In this document: positions 28,065-38,697 of the stretch, piece by piece
Layout: each line of letters begins with the position of its first letter
How positions within the stretch are numbered: the stretch's first letter is position 1
DNA from: Bordetella sp. 02P26C-1
GTDB taxonomy: Bacteria; Pseudomonadota; Gammaproteobacteria; Burkholderiales; Burkholderiaceae_B
Direction of reading: 5' to 3'
NCBI RefSeq assembly: GCF_009763255.1
Contig: NZ_WSJB01000012.1
Coordinates: 186,001 to 250,000, forward strand
DNA: 64,000 bases
The notes under the pieces: model-generated
Told to the model about the DNA's origin: nothing
What the model saw: the letters and a program-made list of their open reading frames with translations, nothing else
Databases searched by the model: none
Program-made: the position numbers and the translations under genes

Positions 28065-28379
28065 GTGGCCTGGATTATTCTTTTATTGGCGGGGCTGTTT
28101 GAGGTTGTTTGGGCGGTCAGTCTCAAATATACCGAGGGGTTTACCCGCCTGGTTCCTTCTGCAATCACCCTGATCGGCATGGTCGTCAGCGTCTGGCTGC
28201 TGTCTGTCGCCATGAAGTCGCTGCCGCTAGGTACGGCCTATGCGGTATGGGTGGGCATCGGCGCGCTGGGTGCGTTCATCTGCGGCATTGTGTTGTTCCA
28301 GGAAGCCTTATCCCCGATGCGCGTGATCAGCGTCTTATTGATCGCGGCAGGATTGATCGGGTTGAAGCTGGCGAGTTAA
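28065..28379 (+). CDS. sugE: Guanidinium exporter Gdx (SugE, small multidrug resistance family)
   Basis: Gdx exchanges guanidinium for protons across the inner membrane as an antiparallel dimer; older names are SugE or quaternary ammonium efflux protein. The 104-residue product has four hydrophobic segments and the essential Glu13 in AGLFEVVWA, followed by the KYTEGFTRL stretch typical of the Gdx subgroup and not of EmrE-like multidrug exporters. Translation starts at a GTG (28065) with AGGGG just upstream. The guanidine-II riboswitch before it directly supports guanidinium as the physiological substrate. Confidence 0.95.
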   Translation: MAWIILLLAGLFEVVWAVSLKYTEGFTRLVPSAITLIGMVVSVWLLSVAMKSLPLGTAYAVWVGIGALGAFICGIVLFQEALSPMRVISVLLIAAGLIGLKLAS

Positions 28380-28415
28380 TTGCCGTTTTCGCGCGCGGTC
28401 CTTCGCGCGCGAACA

Positions 28416-28460
28416 AAAATAATGTGGGCGACTATCCCGATGGATAGCCGCCCACATTTT
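28416..28460. terminator. Bidirectional intrinsic terminator between sugE and parC
   Basis: ATGTGGGCGACTATC (28422-28436) pairs with GATAGCCGCCCACAT (28443-28457) except for one mismatch. It is followed by TTTT on the plus strand and preceded by AAAAATA, which gives a T-run on the minus strand. It can end both sugE and parC. A second hairpin (TTCGCGCGCG/CGCGCGCGAA, 28388-28413) lies just before it. Confidence 0.85.
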
Positions 28461-28500
28461 CATTGAGCGGGCGCTACAGCCCGCCCTACCCGCTACAGCC

Positions 28501-30816
28501 TCAGAACACCGGCGACAGCACCGGCTGTTTCGGACGCACATCCAGCGCACGGCCTTTGCGGGCGCGCTTACCCACATAGGGCGCCAGCGCTTGCCCGGCG
28601 AGGATATCTTCGGTGTGTTTATTGCGATAAATCCCAGCCGCACGCACCCCTGCCGCGCCAATTGGCACGACTTGATCGACTTTGTCCGCGCCATCCAAGC
28701 CCATCAGAATGGTGCCACGTCCACCGCCAGACAGCGATTTGACCTCGTCCAGACCGAAGACCAGGAATTTGCCCTTGGCCGACAACAACGCAAGCTGAGT
28801 CGCCCCCTCGAACAAGGGCACGGGGCGCAGCAGCGCGTCCCCGTCTTCCACGGTGATGAACTGTTTGCCCGCGCGTTGACGGGAAGTCATATCGCTGAGC
28901 TTGGTCGCGAAACCAAAGCCGCTTTGTGTCGCGATCAACCAGCGGCTGTCCGGCGCGGCGGCGATGCTATGAACGATGCGCGTGCCGGACGCCAGATCGA
29001 TCATCGTCGTGACCGGTTGCCCGTCGCCGCGCGCCGATGGCAGGCTCGAGACGGCAACCGTGTACACCCGCCCGTTGTCACCAATCGCGATCAGCGTATC
29101 GGTCGTACGGCACTCGAATGCGCCGTACAGATCATCGCCCTGTTTGAACGTGAACTGCGACGCATCGTGCCCGTGGCCCTGACGCGCGCGCAGCCAGCCT
29201 TTCTGCGACACGATGACGGTCACCGGCTCATCCAGCACCTTGGTTTCCAGCACCGCGCGTTCGGCCGTCTCGATCAAGGTACGGCGATCGTCGCCATACT
29301 GTTTGGCGTCTGCTTCGATCTCCTTGATCAACAGACGGCGCAGCGAGCTGGGGTTGTCCAAGAGCTCTTGCAAGCGCGTCTGCTCGTCGCGTTTGTCGGT
29401 CAGTTCCTGCTCGATCTTGAAGCCTTCCAAGCGCGCGAGCTGACGCAGGCGCATTTCCAGGATGTCCTCGGCCTGGCGCTCGGACAGCGAGAAACGCTGC
29501 ATCAACGCGGCGCGCGGCTCGTCCGATTCGCGGATGGTCTGGATGACCTCGTCCACGTTCAGATAGACGAGCATCCGGCCTTCGAGCACATGGATACGGT
29601 CGGTGACCTTGTCCAGCCGATGGCGCGTGCGGCGCACCACGGTATCGGTGCGGAAAGCCACCCATTCGGTCAGGATCTGGCGCAGGCCTTTCTGACGCGG
29701 ACGACCATCGGTGCCTATGCACACCAGGTTGATCGGCACGCTGGTTTCCATGCTGGTTTGCACGAGCAGCGTGTTGACGAATTCGTCACGATCCACGCGC
29801 GAGGTCTTGGGTTCGAAGACCAGACGCACCGCGGCATCTTTGCCCGACTCATCGCGCACCGCATCCAACAGATTCAGCATCACGGCCTTGGCCTGTTGCT
29901 GCTCGGCGGTCAGGGCCTTCTTGCCTGCCTTGACCTTGGGATTGGTGATTTCCTCGATCTCTTCCAGGACCTTTTGGCCCGAGGTGCCCGGCGGCAATTC
30001 AGTCACCACCAGTTGCCACTGCCCACGCGCCATTTCCTCGAACTGCCAGCGAGCGCGCGCCTTGAGCGAGCCGCGGCCGTTCTGGTAGATCTGGGCGATG
30101 TCCGCCTCGGGCGTGATGACCTGGCCGCCCCCGGCGAAATCAGGCCCAGGGATCAGGGCGTGCAATTCCGCGTCGGGCAGATTCGGATGCTTGATCAGCG
30201 CAACGCAAGCCTTGGCGACCTCGCGCAGATTATGCGAAGGAATCTCGGTCGCCATCCCCACGGCAATACCCGACGCACCGTTGAGCAGCATCACCGGCAA
30301 ACGCGCCGGCAGCATCTGCGGCTCTTGTTGGCTGCCATCGTAGTTGGGCGCGAAATCGACCGTGCCTTCGTCCAGTTCGTCGAGCAGCAGGCGGGAGAAC
30401 GGCGTCAGGCGCGCTTCGGTATAACGCATCGCCGCGGCGTTATCGCCGTCGCGCGAGCCGAAATTCCCATGGCCGTCGATCAAGGGATAACGCAGCGAGA
30501 AATCCTGCGCCATACGCACCATCGCGTCATACGCGGCCTGATCGCCGTGCGGGTGATATTTGCCCAGCACATCGCCGACCACACGCGCGGACTTCACGGG
30601 CTTGGCGCCGGGGCCCAGGCCCATGTCCTGCATGGCGTACAGAATGCGACGCTGCACGGGCTTTTGACCATCTCCCAGATCGGGCAGCGCGCGCCCACGC
30701 ACCACGGAAACGGCGTAATCCAAATAGGCCTGTTCGGCATAGCGGCCTAGCGTGATGGCCTCGTCGGCCTCGCCGGCGGGCTCGTCAAACAAGCCGGGTT
30801 GATTGCTGTCAGTCAT
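28501..30816 (-). CDS. parC: DNA topoisomerase IV subunit A
   Basis: ParC is the DNA-cleaving subunit of topoisomerase IV, which decatenates daughter chromosomes. The 771-residue product contains the breakage-reunion domain (about 25-480) with catalytic Tyr132 in [10 protein letters not shown], and the C-terminal beta-pinwheel (about 520-750). In the quinolone-determining stretch [16 protein letters not shown], Gln93 occupies the position of E. coli Ser80 and Asp97 that of Glu84. It is transcribed after parE with 74 bases between them. Confidence 0.96.
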   Translation of the reverse strand: MTDSNQPGLFDEPAGEADEAITLGRYAEQAYLDYAVSVVRGRALPDLGDGQKPVQRRILYAMQDMGLGPGAKPVKSARVVGDVLGKYHPHGDQAAYDAMVRMAQDFSLRYPLIDGHGNFGSRDGDNAAAMRYTEARLTPFSRLLLDELDEGTVDFAPNYDGSQQEPQMLPARLPVMLLNGASGIAVGMATEIPSHNLREVAKACVALIKHPNLPDAELHALIPGPDFAGGGQVITPEADIAQIYQNGRGSLKARARWQFEEMARGQWQLVVTELPPGTSGQKVLEEIEEITNPKVKAGKKALTAEQQQAKAVMLNLLDAVRDESGKDAAVRLVFEPKTSRVDRDEFVNTLLVQTSMETSVPINLVCIGTDGRPRQKGLRQILTEWVAFRTDTVVRRTRHRLDKVTDRIHVLEGRMLVYLNVDEVIQTIRESDEPRAALMQRFSLSERQAEDILEMRLRQLARLEGFKIEQELTDKRDEQTRLQELLDNPSSLRRLLIKEIEADAKQYGDDRRTLIETAERAVLETKVLDEPVTVIVSQKGWLRARQGHGHDASQFTFKQGDDLYGAFECRTTDTLIAIGDNGRVYTVAVSSLPSARGDGQPVTTMIDLASGTRIVHSIAAAPDSRWLIATQSGFGFATKLSDMTSRQRAGKQFITVEDGDALLRPVPLFEGATQLALLSAKGKFLVFGLDEVKSLSGGGRGTILMGLDGADKVDQVVPIGAAGVRAAGIYRNKHTEDILAGQALAPYVGKRARKGRALDVRPKQPVLSPVF

Positions 30817-30890
30817 GTGTATTCGAAATTGCTTTTACGGTGGGGCGACGGGCAGCCGTATCGGCCGCCCGGCTGACGGTCAGGCCGCGA

Positions 30891-32852
30891 TCAGATATCG
30901 AGCTCCGCCAGATTGCCCTTGTCCTCGATCCACGAACGCCGCTGCGAAGATTCGCCCTTGCCCATCAGCATGTCGAACATGCGCGTGGTGTCCTCGGGCG
31001 TGAGCGTGCCGTAGCCTACGGGCAGCAAGCGGCGCGTATCGGGATTCATCGTGGTTTCCCAAAGCTGCTCGGGGTTCATTTCACCCAGACCCTTGAACCG
31101 GCTGATGCTCCATGAGCCTTCGCGCACACCTTCCTTGCGCAGCTTGTCCTGCGCGGCCTCCAGCTCGCCTTGATCCAGGCAATAGATCTTGCGCGCCGGG
31201 CGTTTGCCTTGCGCGGGAACATCCAGCCGGAAAAGCGGCGGACGCGCGATGTAGACATGCCCCGTTTCGATCAGACGCGGGAAATGACGATAGAACAAGG
31301 TGAGCAACAGAACCTGAATGTGCGAGCCATCCACGTCTGCGTCCGACAAGATGCAAATGCGGCCGTAACGCAGGCCAGACAAGTCGGGCGAATCGTTCGG
31401 GCCATGCGGGTCCACGCCTATCGCCACCGCGATGTCGTGAATCTCGTTATTGGCGAACAGGCGATCACGGTCGACTTCCCAGGAATTGAGCACCTTGCCG
31501 CGCAGCGGCAGAATGGCCTGGAATTCCTTGTCGCGGCCCATTTTGGCCGATCCGCCTGCCGAGTCGCCCTCGACGAGAAACACCTCGGTGCGCGACGAAT
31601 CGGACGATTCGCAATCGGTCAGCTTGCCAGGCAACACCGCCACGCCGGAGCTCTTGCGCTTTTCGACTTTCTGCGCGGAACGGGCGCGGGCCTGAGCCTG
31701 CCGGATGGCGAGTTCGGCGAGTTTCTTGCCATATTCGACGTTGCTGTGCAGCCAAAGATCGAGCGCGCTCTTGGCAAAGCCGCCCACCAGACGCACCGCA
31801 TCGCGGCTGTTCAGCCGCTCTTTGATCTGGCCCTGGAACTGCGGATCGAGCACCTTGGCCGACAGCACAAAGCTTGCGCGGGAAAACACATCCTCGGGCA
31901 GTAGTTTCACCCCCTTGGGCAGCAGACTATGCAGCTCGGCAAACCCCTTTACGGCAGAGAACAGCCCCTCGCGCAAACCCGATTCGTGCGTGCCGCCCGC
32001 AGGCGTCGGAATCAAATTGACGTACGACTCGCGCACGGCGTTGCCGTCCTCGGTCCAGGCAACCACCCACTGGGCGCCCTCGCCTTCGGCGAAGTTCTCA
32101 TGGTCGGCGCCCGCGTATTGCTGGCCTTCAAAAAATGGCACCATGAGTTCGGCACCGGCCAATGCCTCGGCCAGATAGCCGCGCAGACCGTCGACGTATT
32201 GCCAGGTCTTGGTATCGCCCGTTTTTTCGTTGGCGAGCGTGACTTTCACACCCGGCAGCAGCACGGCTTTGCTGCGCAACAGGTGCTGCAGCTCGTTCAA
32301 CGGAATTTGCGGGCTGTCGAAATACTTGCCATCGGGCCAGACGCGAACGCGGGTGCCCGACTTTTTGCGCCCGCCCTCGGCAAAAGGCGCGAGCGGCTCG
32401 GCCACCTCGCCGTCCTTGAAAACCAGACGGTTAGTCTGCCCGTCGCGCCAGACAGTGACCTCCAGCCGCGTGGCCAGCGCATTGGTGACCGACACGCCCA
32501 CGCCGTGCAAACCGCCAGAGAACGCATACGCCCCACCGGCGGCCTTGTCGAATTTGCCGCCCGCGTGCAGGCGGGTAAAGACCAGTTCGACGACCGGCGC
32601 ATTTTCTTCGGGATGCAGACCCACGGGAATCCCGCGGCCATCGTCCTCAACTGTGACGCTGCCGTCGATATGCAGGGTGACCTGGATCTGCTTGCCGTAG
32701 CCGGCCAGCGCCTCATCAGCGGCGTTATCGATGACCTCCTGCACAACGTGCAGGGGATTTTCGGTGCGGGTGTACATGCCCGGGCGCTGACGCACCGGCT
32801 CCAGCCCCTTCAAAACTCGGATGGAGGCTTCGGTGTAACGTGGTGTAGCCAA
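30891..32852 (-). CDS. parE: DNA topoisomerase IV subunit B
   Basis: ParE is the ATPase subunit of topoisomerase IV. The 653-residue product begins ATPRYTEASIRVLKGLEPVR and has the GHKL ATPase (RPGMYTRT, EVIDNAADEALAG, DDGRGIPVG, GGLHGVGVSVTNAL), the transducer, and the TOPRIM domain with EGDSAGGSAKMGRD and LSDADVDGSHI. The start at 32852 is a TTG codon, chosen because the family N-terminus begins there and no ATG is available. It forms a parE-parC pair and is divergent from trxA. Confidence 0.96.
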   Translation of the reverse strand: MATPRYTEASIRVLKGLEPVRQRPGMYTRTENPLHVVQEVIDNAADEALAGYGKQIQVTLHIDGSVTVEDDGRGIPVGLHPEENAPVVELVFTRLHAGGKFDKAAGGAYAFSGGLHGVGVSVTNALATRLEVTVWRDGQTNRLVFKDGEVAEPLAPFAEGGRKKSGTRVRVWPDGKYFDSPQIPLNELQHLLRSKAVLLPGVKVTLANEKTGDTKTWQYVDGLRGYLAEALAGAELMVPFFEGQQYAGADHENFAEGEGAQWVVAWTEDGNAVRESYVNLIPTPAGGTHESGLREGLFSAVKGFAELHSLLPKGVKLLPEDVFSRASFVLSAKVLDPQFQGQIKERLNSRDAVRLVGGFAKSALDLWLHSNVEYGKKLAELAIRQAQARARSAQKVEKRKSSGVAVLPGKLTDCESSDSSRTEVFLVEGDSAGGSAKMGRDKEFQAILPLRGKVLNSWEVDRDRLFANNEIHDIAVAIGVDPHGPNDSPDLSGLRYGRICILSDADVDGSHIQVLLLTLFYRHFPRLIETGHVYIARPPLFRLDVPAQGKRPARKIYCLDQGELEAAQDKLRKEGVREGSWSISRFKGLGEMNPEQLWETTMNPDTRRLLPVGYGTLTPEDTTRMFDMLMGKGESSQRRSWIEDKGNLAELDI

Positions 32853-33164
32853 GTTATCCCCAAGATCTGTGGAAAAAAACCGACATTTTACGGATTAGTC
32901 TAGATTTTGCGCGGCCTTAGGTAGGTTGCGCAGGTCCTGACCAGTCCCAAATTCGGTAGGATAGGTTCTTTGCAAATGCGCGCCCGCGGCAAAAACATAA
33001 AACTCCGCTTTCGGCGTCGACGTTTGCAGCGCATCATCCTACACAAAACTTGCAAACCCTGTTGATTTCAACAGTGGTATGCTTATCAAATCACAAGTTT
33101 TTTTACCCAGAACAATATGGCAGGGGCGCCTGGCGCCCGAGATGCCGCCCAACCGAGAATTACC
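32853..33164. promoter_or_regulatory. Divergent parE/trxA intergenic region
   Basis: This 312-base stretch holds no convincing gene. It must contain the promoters of parE (leftward) and trxA (rightward). A perfect palindrome, CTGTTGA-TT-TCAACAG (33059-33074), lies about 90 bases before the trxA ATG; -35/-10 pairs are not clear enough to place. The part next to trxA (33117-33164) is open in frame with trxA but has no family similarity and is left as 5' untranslated region. Confidence 0.55.
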
Positions 33165-33491
33165 ATGAGCGAGCAAATCAAGAACGTCAGCGACGCCAGC
33201 TTCGAAGCCGATGTGATCCAATCCAACGTGCCGGTGCTGGTCGACTACTGGGCCGCCTGGTGTGGTCCCTGCAAGATGATCGCCCCGCTGCTCGAAGAAG
33301 TCGCCAGCGAATACGCTGGCCGCCTCGTGGTCGCCAAGCTCAACGTGGACGAAAACGCGGACACCGCCGCCAAATATGGCATCCGTGGTATCCCGACGCT
33401 GATGCTGTTCAAGAACGGCCAGGCAGCCGCCACCAAGGTCGGCGCACTGTCGAAATCGCAATTGACCGCATTCTTGGACGGCGCGTTGTAA
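33165..33491 (+). CDS. trxA: Thioredoxin 1
   Basis: TrxA reduces disulfides in cytoplasmic proteins. The 108-residue product has the active site WCGPC (Cys33, Cys36) and the cis-proline region [14 protein letters not shown], and matches thioredoxin along its full length. The ATG at 33165 gives the usual length; the frame is open 48 bases further upstream without similarity. It precedes rho by 115 bases, the common trxA-rho arrangement of proteobacteria. Confidence 0.97.
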   Translation: MSEQIKNVSDASFEADVIQSNVPVLVDYWAAWCGPCKMIAPLLEEVASEYAGRLVVAKLNVDENADTAAKYGIRGIPTLMLFKNGQAAATKVGALSKSQLTAFLDGAL

Positions 33492-33606
33492 TACACTACG
33501 GGCTATGTACCTGCGCCGGCTTGGCTGGCGTCTGGCTTAGACTACCGCGCAGGCCCGTCCGTGGCCTGCCGCCAAGACCCTTCTCTACTATCCCCTTTTC
33601 AACGCG

Positions 33607-34866
33607 ATGCACCTCAATGAACTGAAGGCGCTGCACGTTTCGCAGCTGCTGGAAATGGCCGCCGGCCTGGAAATCGAAAACGCCAACCGCTTTCGCAAGC
33701 AGGAGCTGATGTTCGCCATCATGAAGCGGCGAGCCAAGCAAGGCGAGCAGATTTTTGGCGACGGCGTGCTCGAAGTGCTGCCGGACGGCTTCGGCTTTCT
33801 GCGTTCGCCAGAAACCTCGTACCTGGCCAGCACGGACGACATCTACATCTCGCCCTCGCAGATCCGCCGCTTCAACCTGCACACGGGTGACTCCATCGAA
33901 GGCGAAGTCCGCACGCCCAAAGACGGCGAGCGTTATTTCGCGCTGGTGAAAGTCGACAAGGTCAATGGCGCGCCCCCCGAAGCGATCAAGCATCGCATCA
34001 TGTTCGAGAACCTGACGCCGCTGCACCCGAATCAGCCACTGCGCCTGGAACGCGACATCAAGAGCGAAGAAAACCTGACCGGTCGGATCATGGACATCTT
34101 TGCCCCGATCGGCAAAGGCCAGCGTGGCCTGATCGTGGCAAGCCCCAAATCCGGTAAGACCGTGATGATGCAGCACATCGCGCACGCCATCACGACGAAC
34201 TACCCGGACGCGGTCATGATCGTCCTGCTGGTCGACGAACGCCCCGAGGAAGTCACGGAAATGCAGCGCACCGTGCGCGGCGAAGTCGTCGCTTCCACGT
34301 TCGATGAACCCGCCACCCGCCACGTGCAGGTCGCCGAAATGGTCATCGAAAAAGCAAAGCGTCTGGTGGAAATGAAAAAAGACGTGGTGATCCTGCTGGA
34401 TTCCATCACCCGTCTGGCCCGCGCCTATAACACGGTTGTGCCGGCATCCGGCAAGGTTCTCACCGGCGGGGTGGACGCCAACGCGCTGCAACGGCCCAAG
34501 CGTTTCTTCGGCGCGGCGCGTAACCTGGAGGAAGGCGGCTCGCTGACCATCCTGGGTACGGCGCTGATCGAAACCGGCAGCCGCATGGACGAAGTGATCT
34601 ACGAGGAATTCAAGGGCACGGGTAACTCCGAAGTCCACCTCGAGCGTCGTCTTGCCGAAAAACGCGTCTATCCGGCGATCAACCTGAACAAATCGGGTAC
34701 CCGCCGCGAAGAGCTGCTCATCCAGCCCGATCTGCTGCAAAAAGTCTGGGTACTGCGCAAATTCATCCACGACATGGACGAAGTTCAGTCGATGGAATTC
34801 ATCTTGGACAAGATGCGCGCGACCAAGACCAACGCGGAATTCTTCGACATGATGAAGAAGAAGTAA
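33607..34866 (+). CDS. rho: Transcription termination factor Rho
   Basis: Rho is a hexameric RNA-dependent ATPase that ends transcription. The 419-residue product has the N-terminal helical and cold-shock-like RNA-binding domains (1-125, with [15 protein letters not shown]), then the ATPase domain with Walker A ASPKSGKT (178-185), the Q-loop region and the C-terminal TNAEFF. Length and start match the family. An intrinsic terminator follows within 45 bases. Confidence 0.98.
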   Translation: MHLNELKALHVSQLLEMAAGLEIENANRFRKQELMFAIMKRRAKQGEQIFGDGVLEVLPDGFGFLRSPETSYLASTDDIYISPSQIRRFNLHTGDSIEGEVRTPKDGERYFALVKVDKVNGAPPEAIKHRIMFENLTPLHPNQPLRLERDIKSEENLTGRIMDIFAPIGKGQRGLIVASPKSGKTVMMQHIAHAITTNYPDAVMIVLLVDERPEEVTEMQRTVRGEVVASTFDEPATRHVQVAEMVIEKAKRLVEMKKDVVILLDSITRLARAYNTVVPASGKVLTGGVDANALQRPKRFFGAARNLEEGGSLTILGTALIETGSRMDEVIYEEFKGTGNSEVHLERRLAEKRVYPAINLNKSGTRREELLIQPDLLQKVWVLRKFIHDMDEVQSMEFILDKMRATKTNAEFFDMMKKK

Positions 34867-34909
34867 AACGACTCGATGGGGCCACGCAGTGGCTCCGCTC
34901 TGGTCCGAG

Positions 34910-34944
34910 ACGGGCGCTCCCTACAGGTGGCGCCCGTTTTTTTT
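34910..34944 (+). terminator. Intrinsic terminator of rho
   Basis: ACGGGCGC (34910-34917) pairs perfectly with GCGCCCGT (34930-34937) around a 12-base loop, and the last stem base begins an 8-T run (34937-34944), 43 bases after the rho stop. Confidence 0.9.
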
Positions 34945-34952
34945 ATGGCCGA

Positions 34953-37900
34953 TTAGTGCTCGATATGTTCCTCGACCGCCTGCTGCTGGGTCTTGGAGGG
35001 CTTATCCTGCCCGCCCACCGGCTCGATCTTCGGATCGTCCCACGTGCCGGTGACGGCATACTCCATCGTCATGGCCCGCGCGAGAGGCCGTTTCAAGAGC
35101 CACTGCGTCAGGAAAGCACCCAGACCAACCAGCGGATTGACCGCCAGCCCCGCCACGACTGCCGCGCCGCTCGCGTCCAGATTGGGGATAACCACGGCCT
35201 TGAGGTTCCACACCTCGTCGACGAGGTCGGTGTCGCCAGCCAGTGCGATCGTCGCCACCGGACCGTTGAGCTTAAAGCCCTCGCTATGAGCCACGCCCTT
35301 GCTCAAGGCCAGATCACCCCGTATGGTGTCAAAGGGCAATCCATCGCGCAGCGCATCAGCCGGATTGGCGTCGAAGGTCGCGAGGCGTTGTAGCGACTGC
35401 AGGGACAATAGCTCCAGGACGCGCATGCCCCGCGATTCGACCGTCAGGAAACGGCCGTCATCCAGGCTGACCTGCAACTTGCCGTCGAGCTTGGACAGAT
35501 CCCGGGTCCAGGGCAAATCGCGCCAAGCGAGCGTGCCTTCGATGGTGCCCGAACCCTCGCGCACATGCTTGGGATAGCCCAGGCGAGCCAGCAGTTCACC
35601 CAGATCCTGTATCTGCGCCTTGGTATCGACCTCCAGGCCTCGTTCCGCACCGCGCAAGCGCCACAGCCCGGTCGCATCGAGGCGGGCGGCGTCGTTGGCG
35701 ATCTGCAGCTTGTCCAGCCGCCAAGTTTGGCCGCGCTCCAGATTCGTACCCTGCACATCTAGCTTGCCGAGATCTTTTCCATACAGGACGAACTGATCCG
35801 CCTGCAGATCGATCGCCGGAATGTGCGACAAGTCCTCGTCTGGCGAAGCGCCCTCGTGAACCGGCATGCTGGAGGCGACCTCGGCCTGCCTACCCAGAGA
35901 CAATTGCTTAAACCGCGCCACCACGCGCCCAGCGATCGCGCCGGACGCCTCCTGCCAGGACACCGAGCCCTTGACTTGCTTCGCATCGATGTCCAACTGC
36001 CAATTCGCGGGCTTGGGGCGTTGCGCCGTCAGCGTGACATCATCGACATCCCAGCCAGAGACTCGCAGCTTATCGACACGCAGCCGGATCTGCTCCAGCG
36101 CGGGCAGTAACGTGTCGGCAGATACGGTCGAGGAAGATTTTCCCGGCGACTCCACGGACGCGGCGACCTCCTTCCATGCGTCCAGATTCAAATCAGGCAA
36201 CTGAATATCCATCGCCAACCCCGGCACATCCGGCAAGGCGATCTTCTGGTTCACTCCCAATGCGGCACGCCCGAAATATCGATCCTTGGAATCGCGGTCA
36301 TGCTCCAGCTGCAGCGACAAGTCAGAACCCAGCGTGACCGACAGCAGATCATGTCCGCCCTGGTTGCCTGTTTCCCCCCAGTGCGCTTTCAGTGGCAGTT
36401 TGGCGGCCCGATCCTTGCCCAAAGGCGCCGGAAAATCGATACCTAGCCCTGCCAGATCGGAGTTCAACGAAATATCCAATGCCCCACCCGGCCCGGCACC
36501 GATCTGGCTGGTATAGGCAGCTTGGCCGGACAAACGGTCCAGCAAAGGAACGCCGGCCCAGGCTCTGACCGCCGCAGCAGTCACCGTGCCTTCGACATGC
36601 AAGCGATCCTCGGGGCGCTCTAGCTTGCCGCTCACGCGCGCCGGGCCGCCCAGGAACTGGGCCTGCACATTGGGCACGCGTACCCCTTCTTCGGAAAATG
36701 CCAGCTCGCCGCGTACGCCGTGCAGCATCGGCATCTCTGGCACGAATCGGAAGTTGTTGTCCTTAAAAACTACGGCACCGTTGACCTTGGTGTCCTCCGC
36801 ATGCAGCAGGGGCACCTCGAGTCTTAACGGAACAGTCCATTCGCCCGAGCCTTCGGCCTCATCGAGCAAGCCGCCAATCAGCTCGCCGAGTTCATAATTC
36901 TTGGCCAGCGCGAGATAGGCCGGCACGGATCCCATGATGCGGCCATCCAACAACAAGGTCGCGCCATGCTCCATATTCGGAATAGAGGCCTTTACCGCGC
37001 CCAGCCTCAACGTTTGGCCCTTGCCCGTGTGGGCGATACCACCGCCTGGGGTGTCGAGCGCCAAACTGACTTTGTCGACGACAAAGTTACCGTTCATCTT
37101 TTCCAGACGCGGCCAGCCCTTGCCAAACTCGCCGGGCGGCGCATAGTCAACAATCGCATCGTGGTAGGCGCCCGCGATCCGGAACTCGCCTTCATCGCCC
37201 TCGTCCTCAAACGGAAAATCGTCCAGATCGCCGCGCACGGTCACCGCCGCGTCACGCGCCTGGCCCGCGGGTAAGCCACGGGCGAGCCATTCGCGCGCGT
37301 CCACGTTCACGGTCACAGGCAGGTATTTGTAAATGGCCGGCATACTGCCTCGGACCAGCGTTCCAGAGATATTGGCGCTGCCCGCGGCGGTCTTGCCTTG
37401 CGAACTCCAGCGTCCCTGCAAGCGCGCTTCCAAGTCCGCGTTGGCGAGATTAAGCTCGCGCACCTCAACCTGGAGAGGCTGATGCGCGAAATGCCGTACG
37501 CGACCGTCCAGCTTCGCAGTATCGATTTGCAGTTGGGCGGGCTCGAACATGCCAGGCAGCGTGGTGGTCAGTCCGTTCAGCTCGGCTCGGACTTCCATGC
37601 CGCCGAGGTCCTCTTTACGCGAACCCGACTTGGGCGGATCGCTCCATTGCATCATGCTCGCGGGCGGGCCCTGAACGTGCAGGGAGCCGGATGTCACGCT
37701 AACGGCTGGCAGCTTCTCCGGTGCCGCTTGGCGAGCAGTGTCGCGCGGCTGGGCCCGCCAACGCAATTCGCGCACGAGCGCGTCGGCGGACAAGTCGGTG
37801 AGCTCCCCCTTTTCCCATGTGACCCACGCGCGCGCCGCCATGCGCCCGGCCACGGCTGGCGCCGGCACCCAGGGTCGCCATGCCTGAGGCTCGGCGTCGT

Positions 37901-38618
37901 CCAGTTGGGCATAAAGTTCGCCGGTCCAGCTCGATCGGCTGACGCTGAGCAACTGCCGCTGAAACTCACCGCGAATATTGATCGTTTGCGCCAACGCTTG
38001 GGGCGGGCGCGCCGACACCGCTAAACGATGGCTCAGCAGACCATTGGACAATCGCATGGTCACGTCGGTGAAGGTCACGACCGGGGCATGACGCAACTCG
38101 TCTTGCCAATGCACCGTACCGCCCGTCACGGCCAAGTCCCGCTGCTTACCCAGCCATTTCCACACCACCGCCGAACTGGCGTCGTCGTTGGTTCCGGACT
38201 GCCCCAACTTGAACGAACGCCCCGCTACCCACACGCGGTCGTCTTCATCCCGACGCAGCGTAATATCCACGCCCTCCACCCGCAGGCTCAGAAATCGCGG
38301 CGATAGCGCCAGGATACTGCGCCAACCCAACACCGCGGAGACGGTGGGCAGCTTCAATACCGGCAGATCCTCGGCGTTGTACACCAGCACGGAGTCCAAC
38401 CTGACTGCCGGATTCAGTCCCCGCCAATTCGCCTCGATTTGGCCGATTTGCACGCGCTGGCCCAGCGCCTGGCTAATGTAGCCCTCGATGCGGGGACGCC
38501 ATTGGTCTATATTGGGCAATACCCAATATCGCAAGCCCAGCAGAATTCCTGCCGCCAGGACATACACGGTGAACGCGGCCCAGAATAAACCGCGTAGGAC
38601 TTTGGTAAATGACAGCAC
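34953..38618 (-). CDS. yhdP: YhdP-family AsmA-like protein
   Basis: YhdP is a large AsmA-family inner-membrane protein thought to form a bridge that carries phospholipids to the outer membrane. The 1221-residue product has one N-terminal membrane segment (about 8-30, LFWAAFTVYVLAAGILLGL) and a long periplasmic region of repeated beta-strands. It includes GYISQALGQRVQIGQIEANW near the start and a C-terminal DUF3971/AsmA-like part ending in WLLKRPLARAMTMEYAVTG. Its start lies 79 bases from the divergent glnE start. The family is clear; the lipid-transport role rests on studies in E. coli. Confidence 0.92.
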   Translation of the reverse strand: MLSFTKVLRGLFWAAFTVYVLAAGILLGLRYWVLPNIDQWRPRIEGYISQALGQRVQIGQIEANWRGLNPAVRLDSVLVYNAEDLPVLKLPTVSAVLGWRSILALSPRFLSLRVEGVDITLRRDEDDRVWVAGRSFKLGQSGTNDDASSAVVWKWLGKQRDLAVTGGTVHWQDELRHAPVVTFTDVTMRLSNGLLSHRLAVSARPPQALAQTINIRGEFQRQLLSVSRSSWTGELYAQLDDAEPQAWRPWVPAPAVAGRMAARAWVTWEKGELTDLSADALVRELRWRAQPRDTARQAAPEKLPAVSVTSGSLHVQGPPASMMQWSDPPKSGSRKEDLGGMEVRAELNGLTTTLPGMFEPAQLQIDTAKLDGRVRHFAHQPLQVEVRELNLANADLEARLQGRWSSQGKTAAGSANISGTLVRGSMPAIYKYLPVTVNVDAREWLARGLPAGQARDAAVTVRGDLDDFPFEDEGDEGEFRIAGAYHDAIVDYAPPGEFGKGWPRLEKMNGNFVVDKVSLALDTPGGGIAHTGKGQTLRLGAVKASIPNMEHGATLLLDGRIMGSVPAYLALAKNYELGELIGGLLDEAEGSGEWTVPLRLEVPLLHAEDTKVNGAVVFKDNNFRFVPEMPMLHGVRGELAFSEEGVRVPNVQAQFLGGPARVSGKLERPEDRLHVEGTVTAAAVRAWAGVPLLDRLSGQAAYTSQIGAGPGGALDISLNSDLAGLGIDFPAPLGKDRAAKLPLKAHWGETGNQGGHDLLSVTLGSDLSLQLEHDRDSKDRYFGRAALGVNQKIALPDVPGLAMDIQLPDLNLDAWKEVAASVESPGKSSSTVSADTLLPALEQIRLRVDKLRVSGWDVDDVTLTAQRPKPANWQLDIDAKQVKGSVSWQEASGAIAGRVVARFKQLSLGRQAEVASSMPVHEGASPDEDLSHIPAIDLQADQFVLYGKDLGKLDVQGTNLERGQTWRLDKLQIANDAARLDATGLWRLRGAERGLEVDTKAQIQDLGELLARLGYPKHVREGSGTIEGTLAWRDLPWTRDLSKLDGKLQVSLDDGRFLTVESRGMRVLELLSLQSLQRLATFDANPADALRDGLPFDTIRGDLALSKGVAHSEGFKLNGPVATIALAGDTDLVDEVWNLKAVVIPNLDASGAAVVAGLAVNPLVGLGAFLTQWLLKRPLARAMTMEYAVTGTWDDPKIEPVGGQDKPSKTQQQAVEEHIEH

Positions 38619-38645
38619 AGGGATGTGGGCAGAAAACGTGTCTTA

Positions 38646-38666
38646 AGGTATCGTCCCCTTATACCT
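38646..38666. promoter_or_regulatory. Inverted repeat between yhdP and glnE
   Basis: AGGTAT (38646-38651) and ATACCT (38661-38666) are perfect 6-base arms 9 bases apart in the 79-base divergent gap. It may be an operator or part of the overlapping promoters; the evidence is only the symmetry and position. Confidence 0.25.
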
Positions 38667-38697
38667 GAAACGCGTTGTTCCGTCTGCCACCACACTC

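Noticed and set aside
28591-30750. 719-codon open frame antisense to parC
   Set aside because: Shadow of a high-GC gene; no ribosome-binding site or family similarity seen.
33496-34770. 424-codon open frame antisense to rho
   Set aside because: rho is certain over its whole length; the antisense frame has typical shadow composition.
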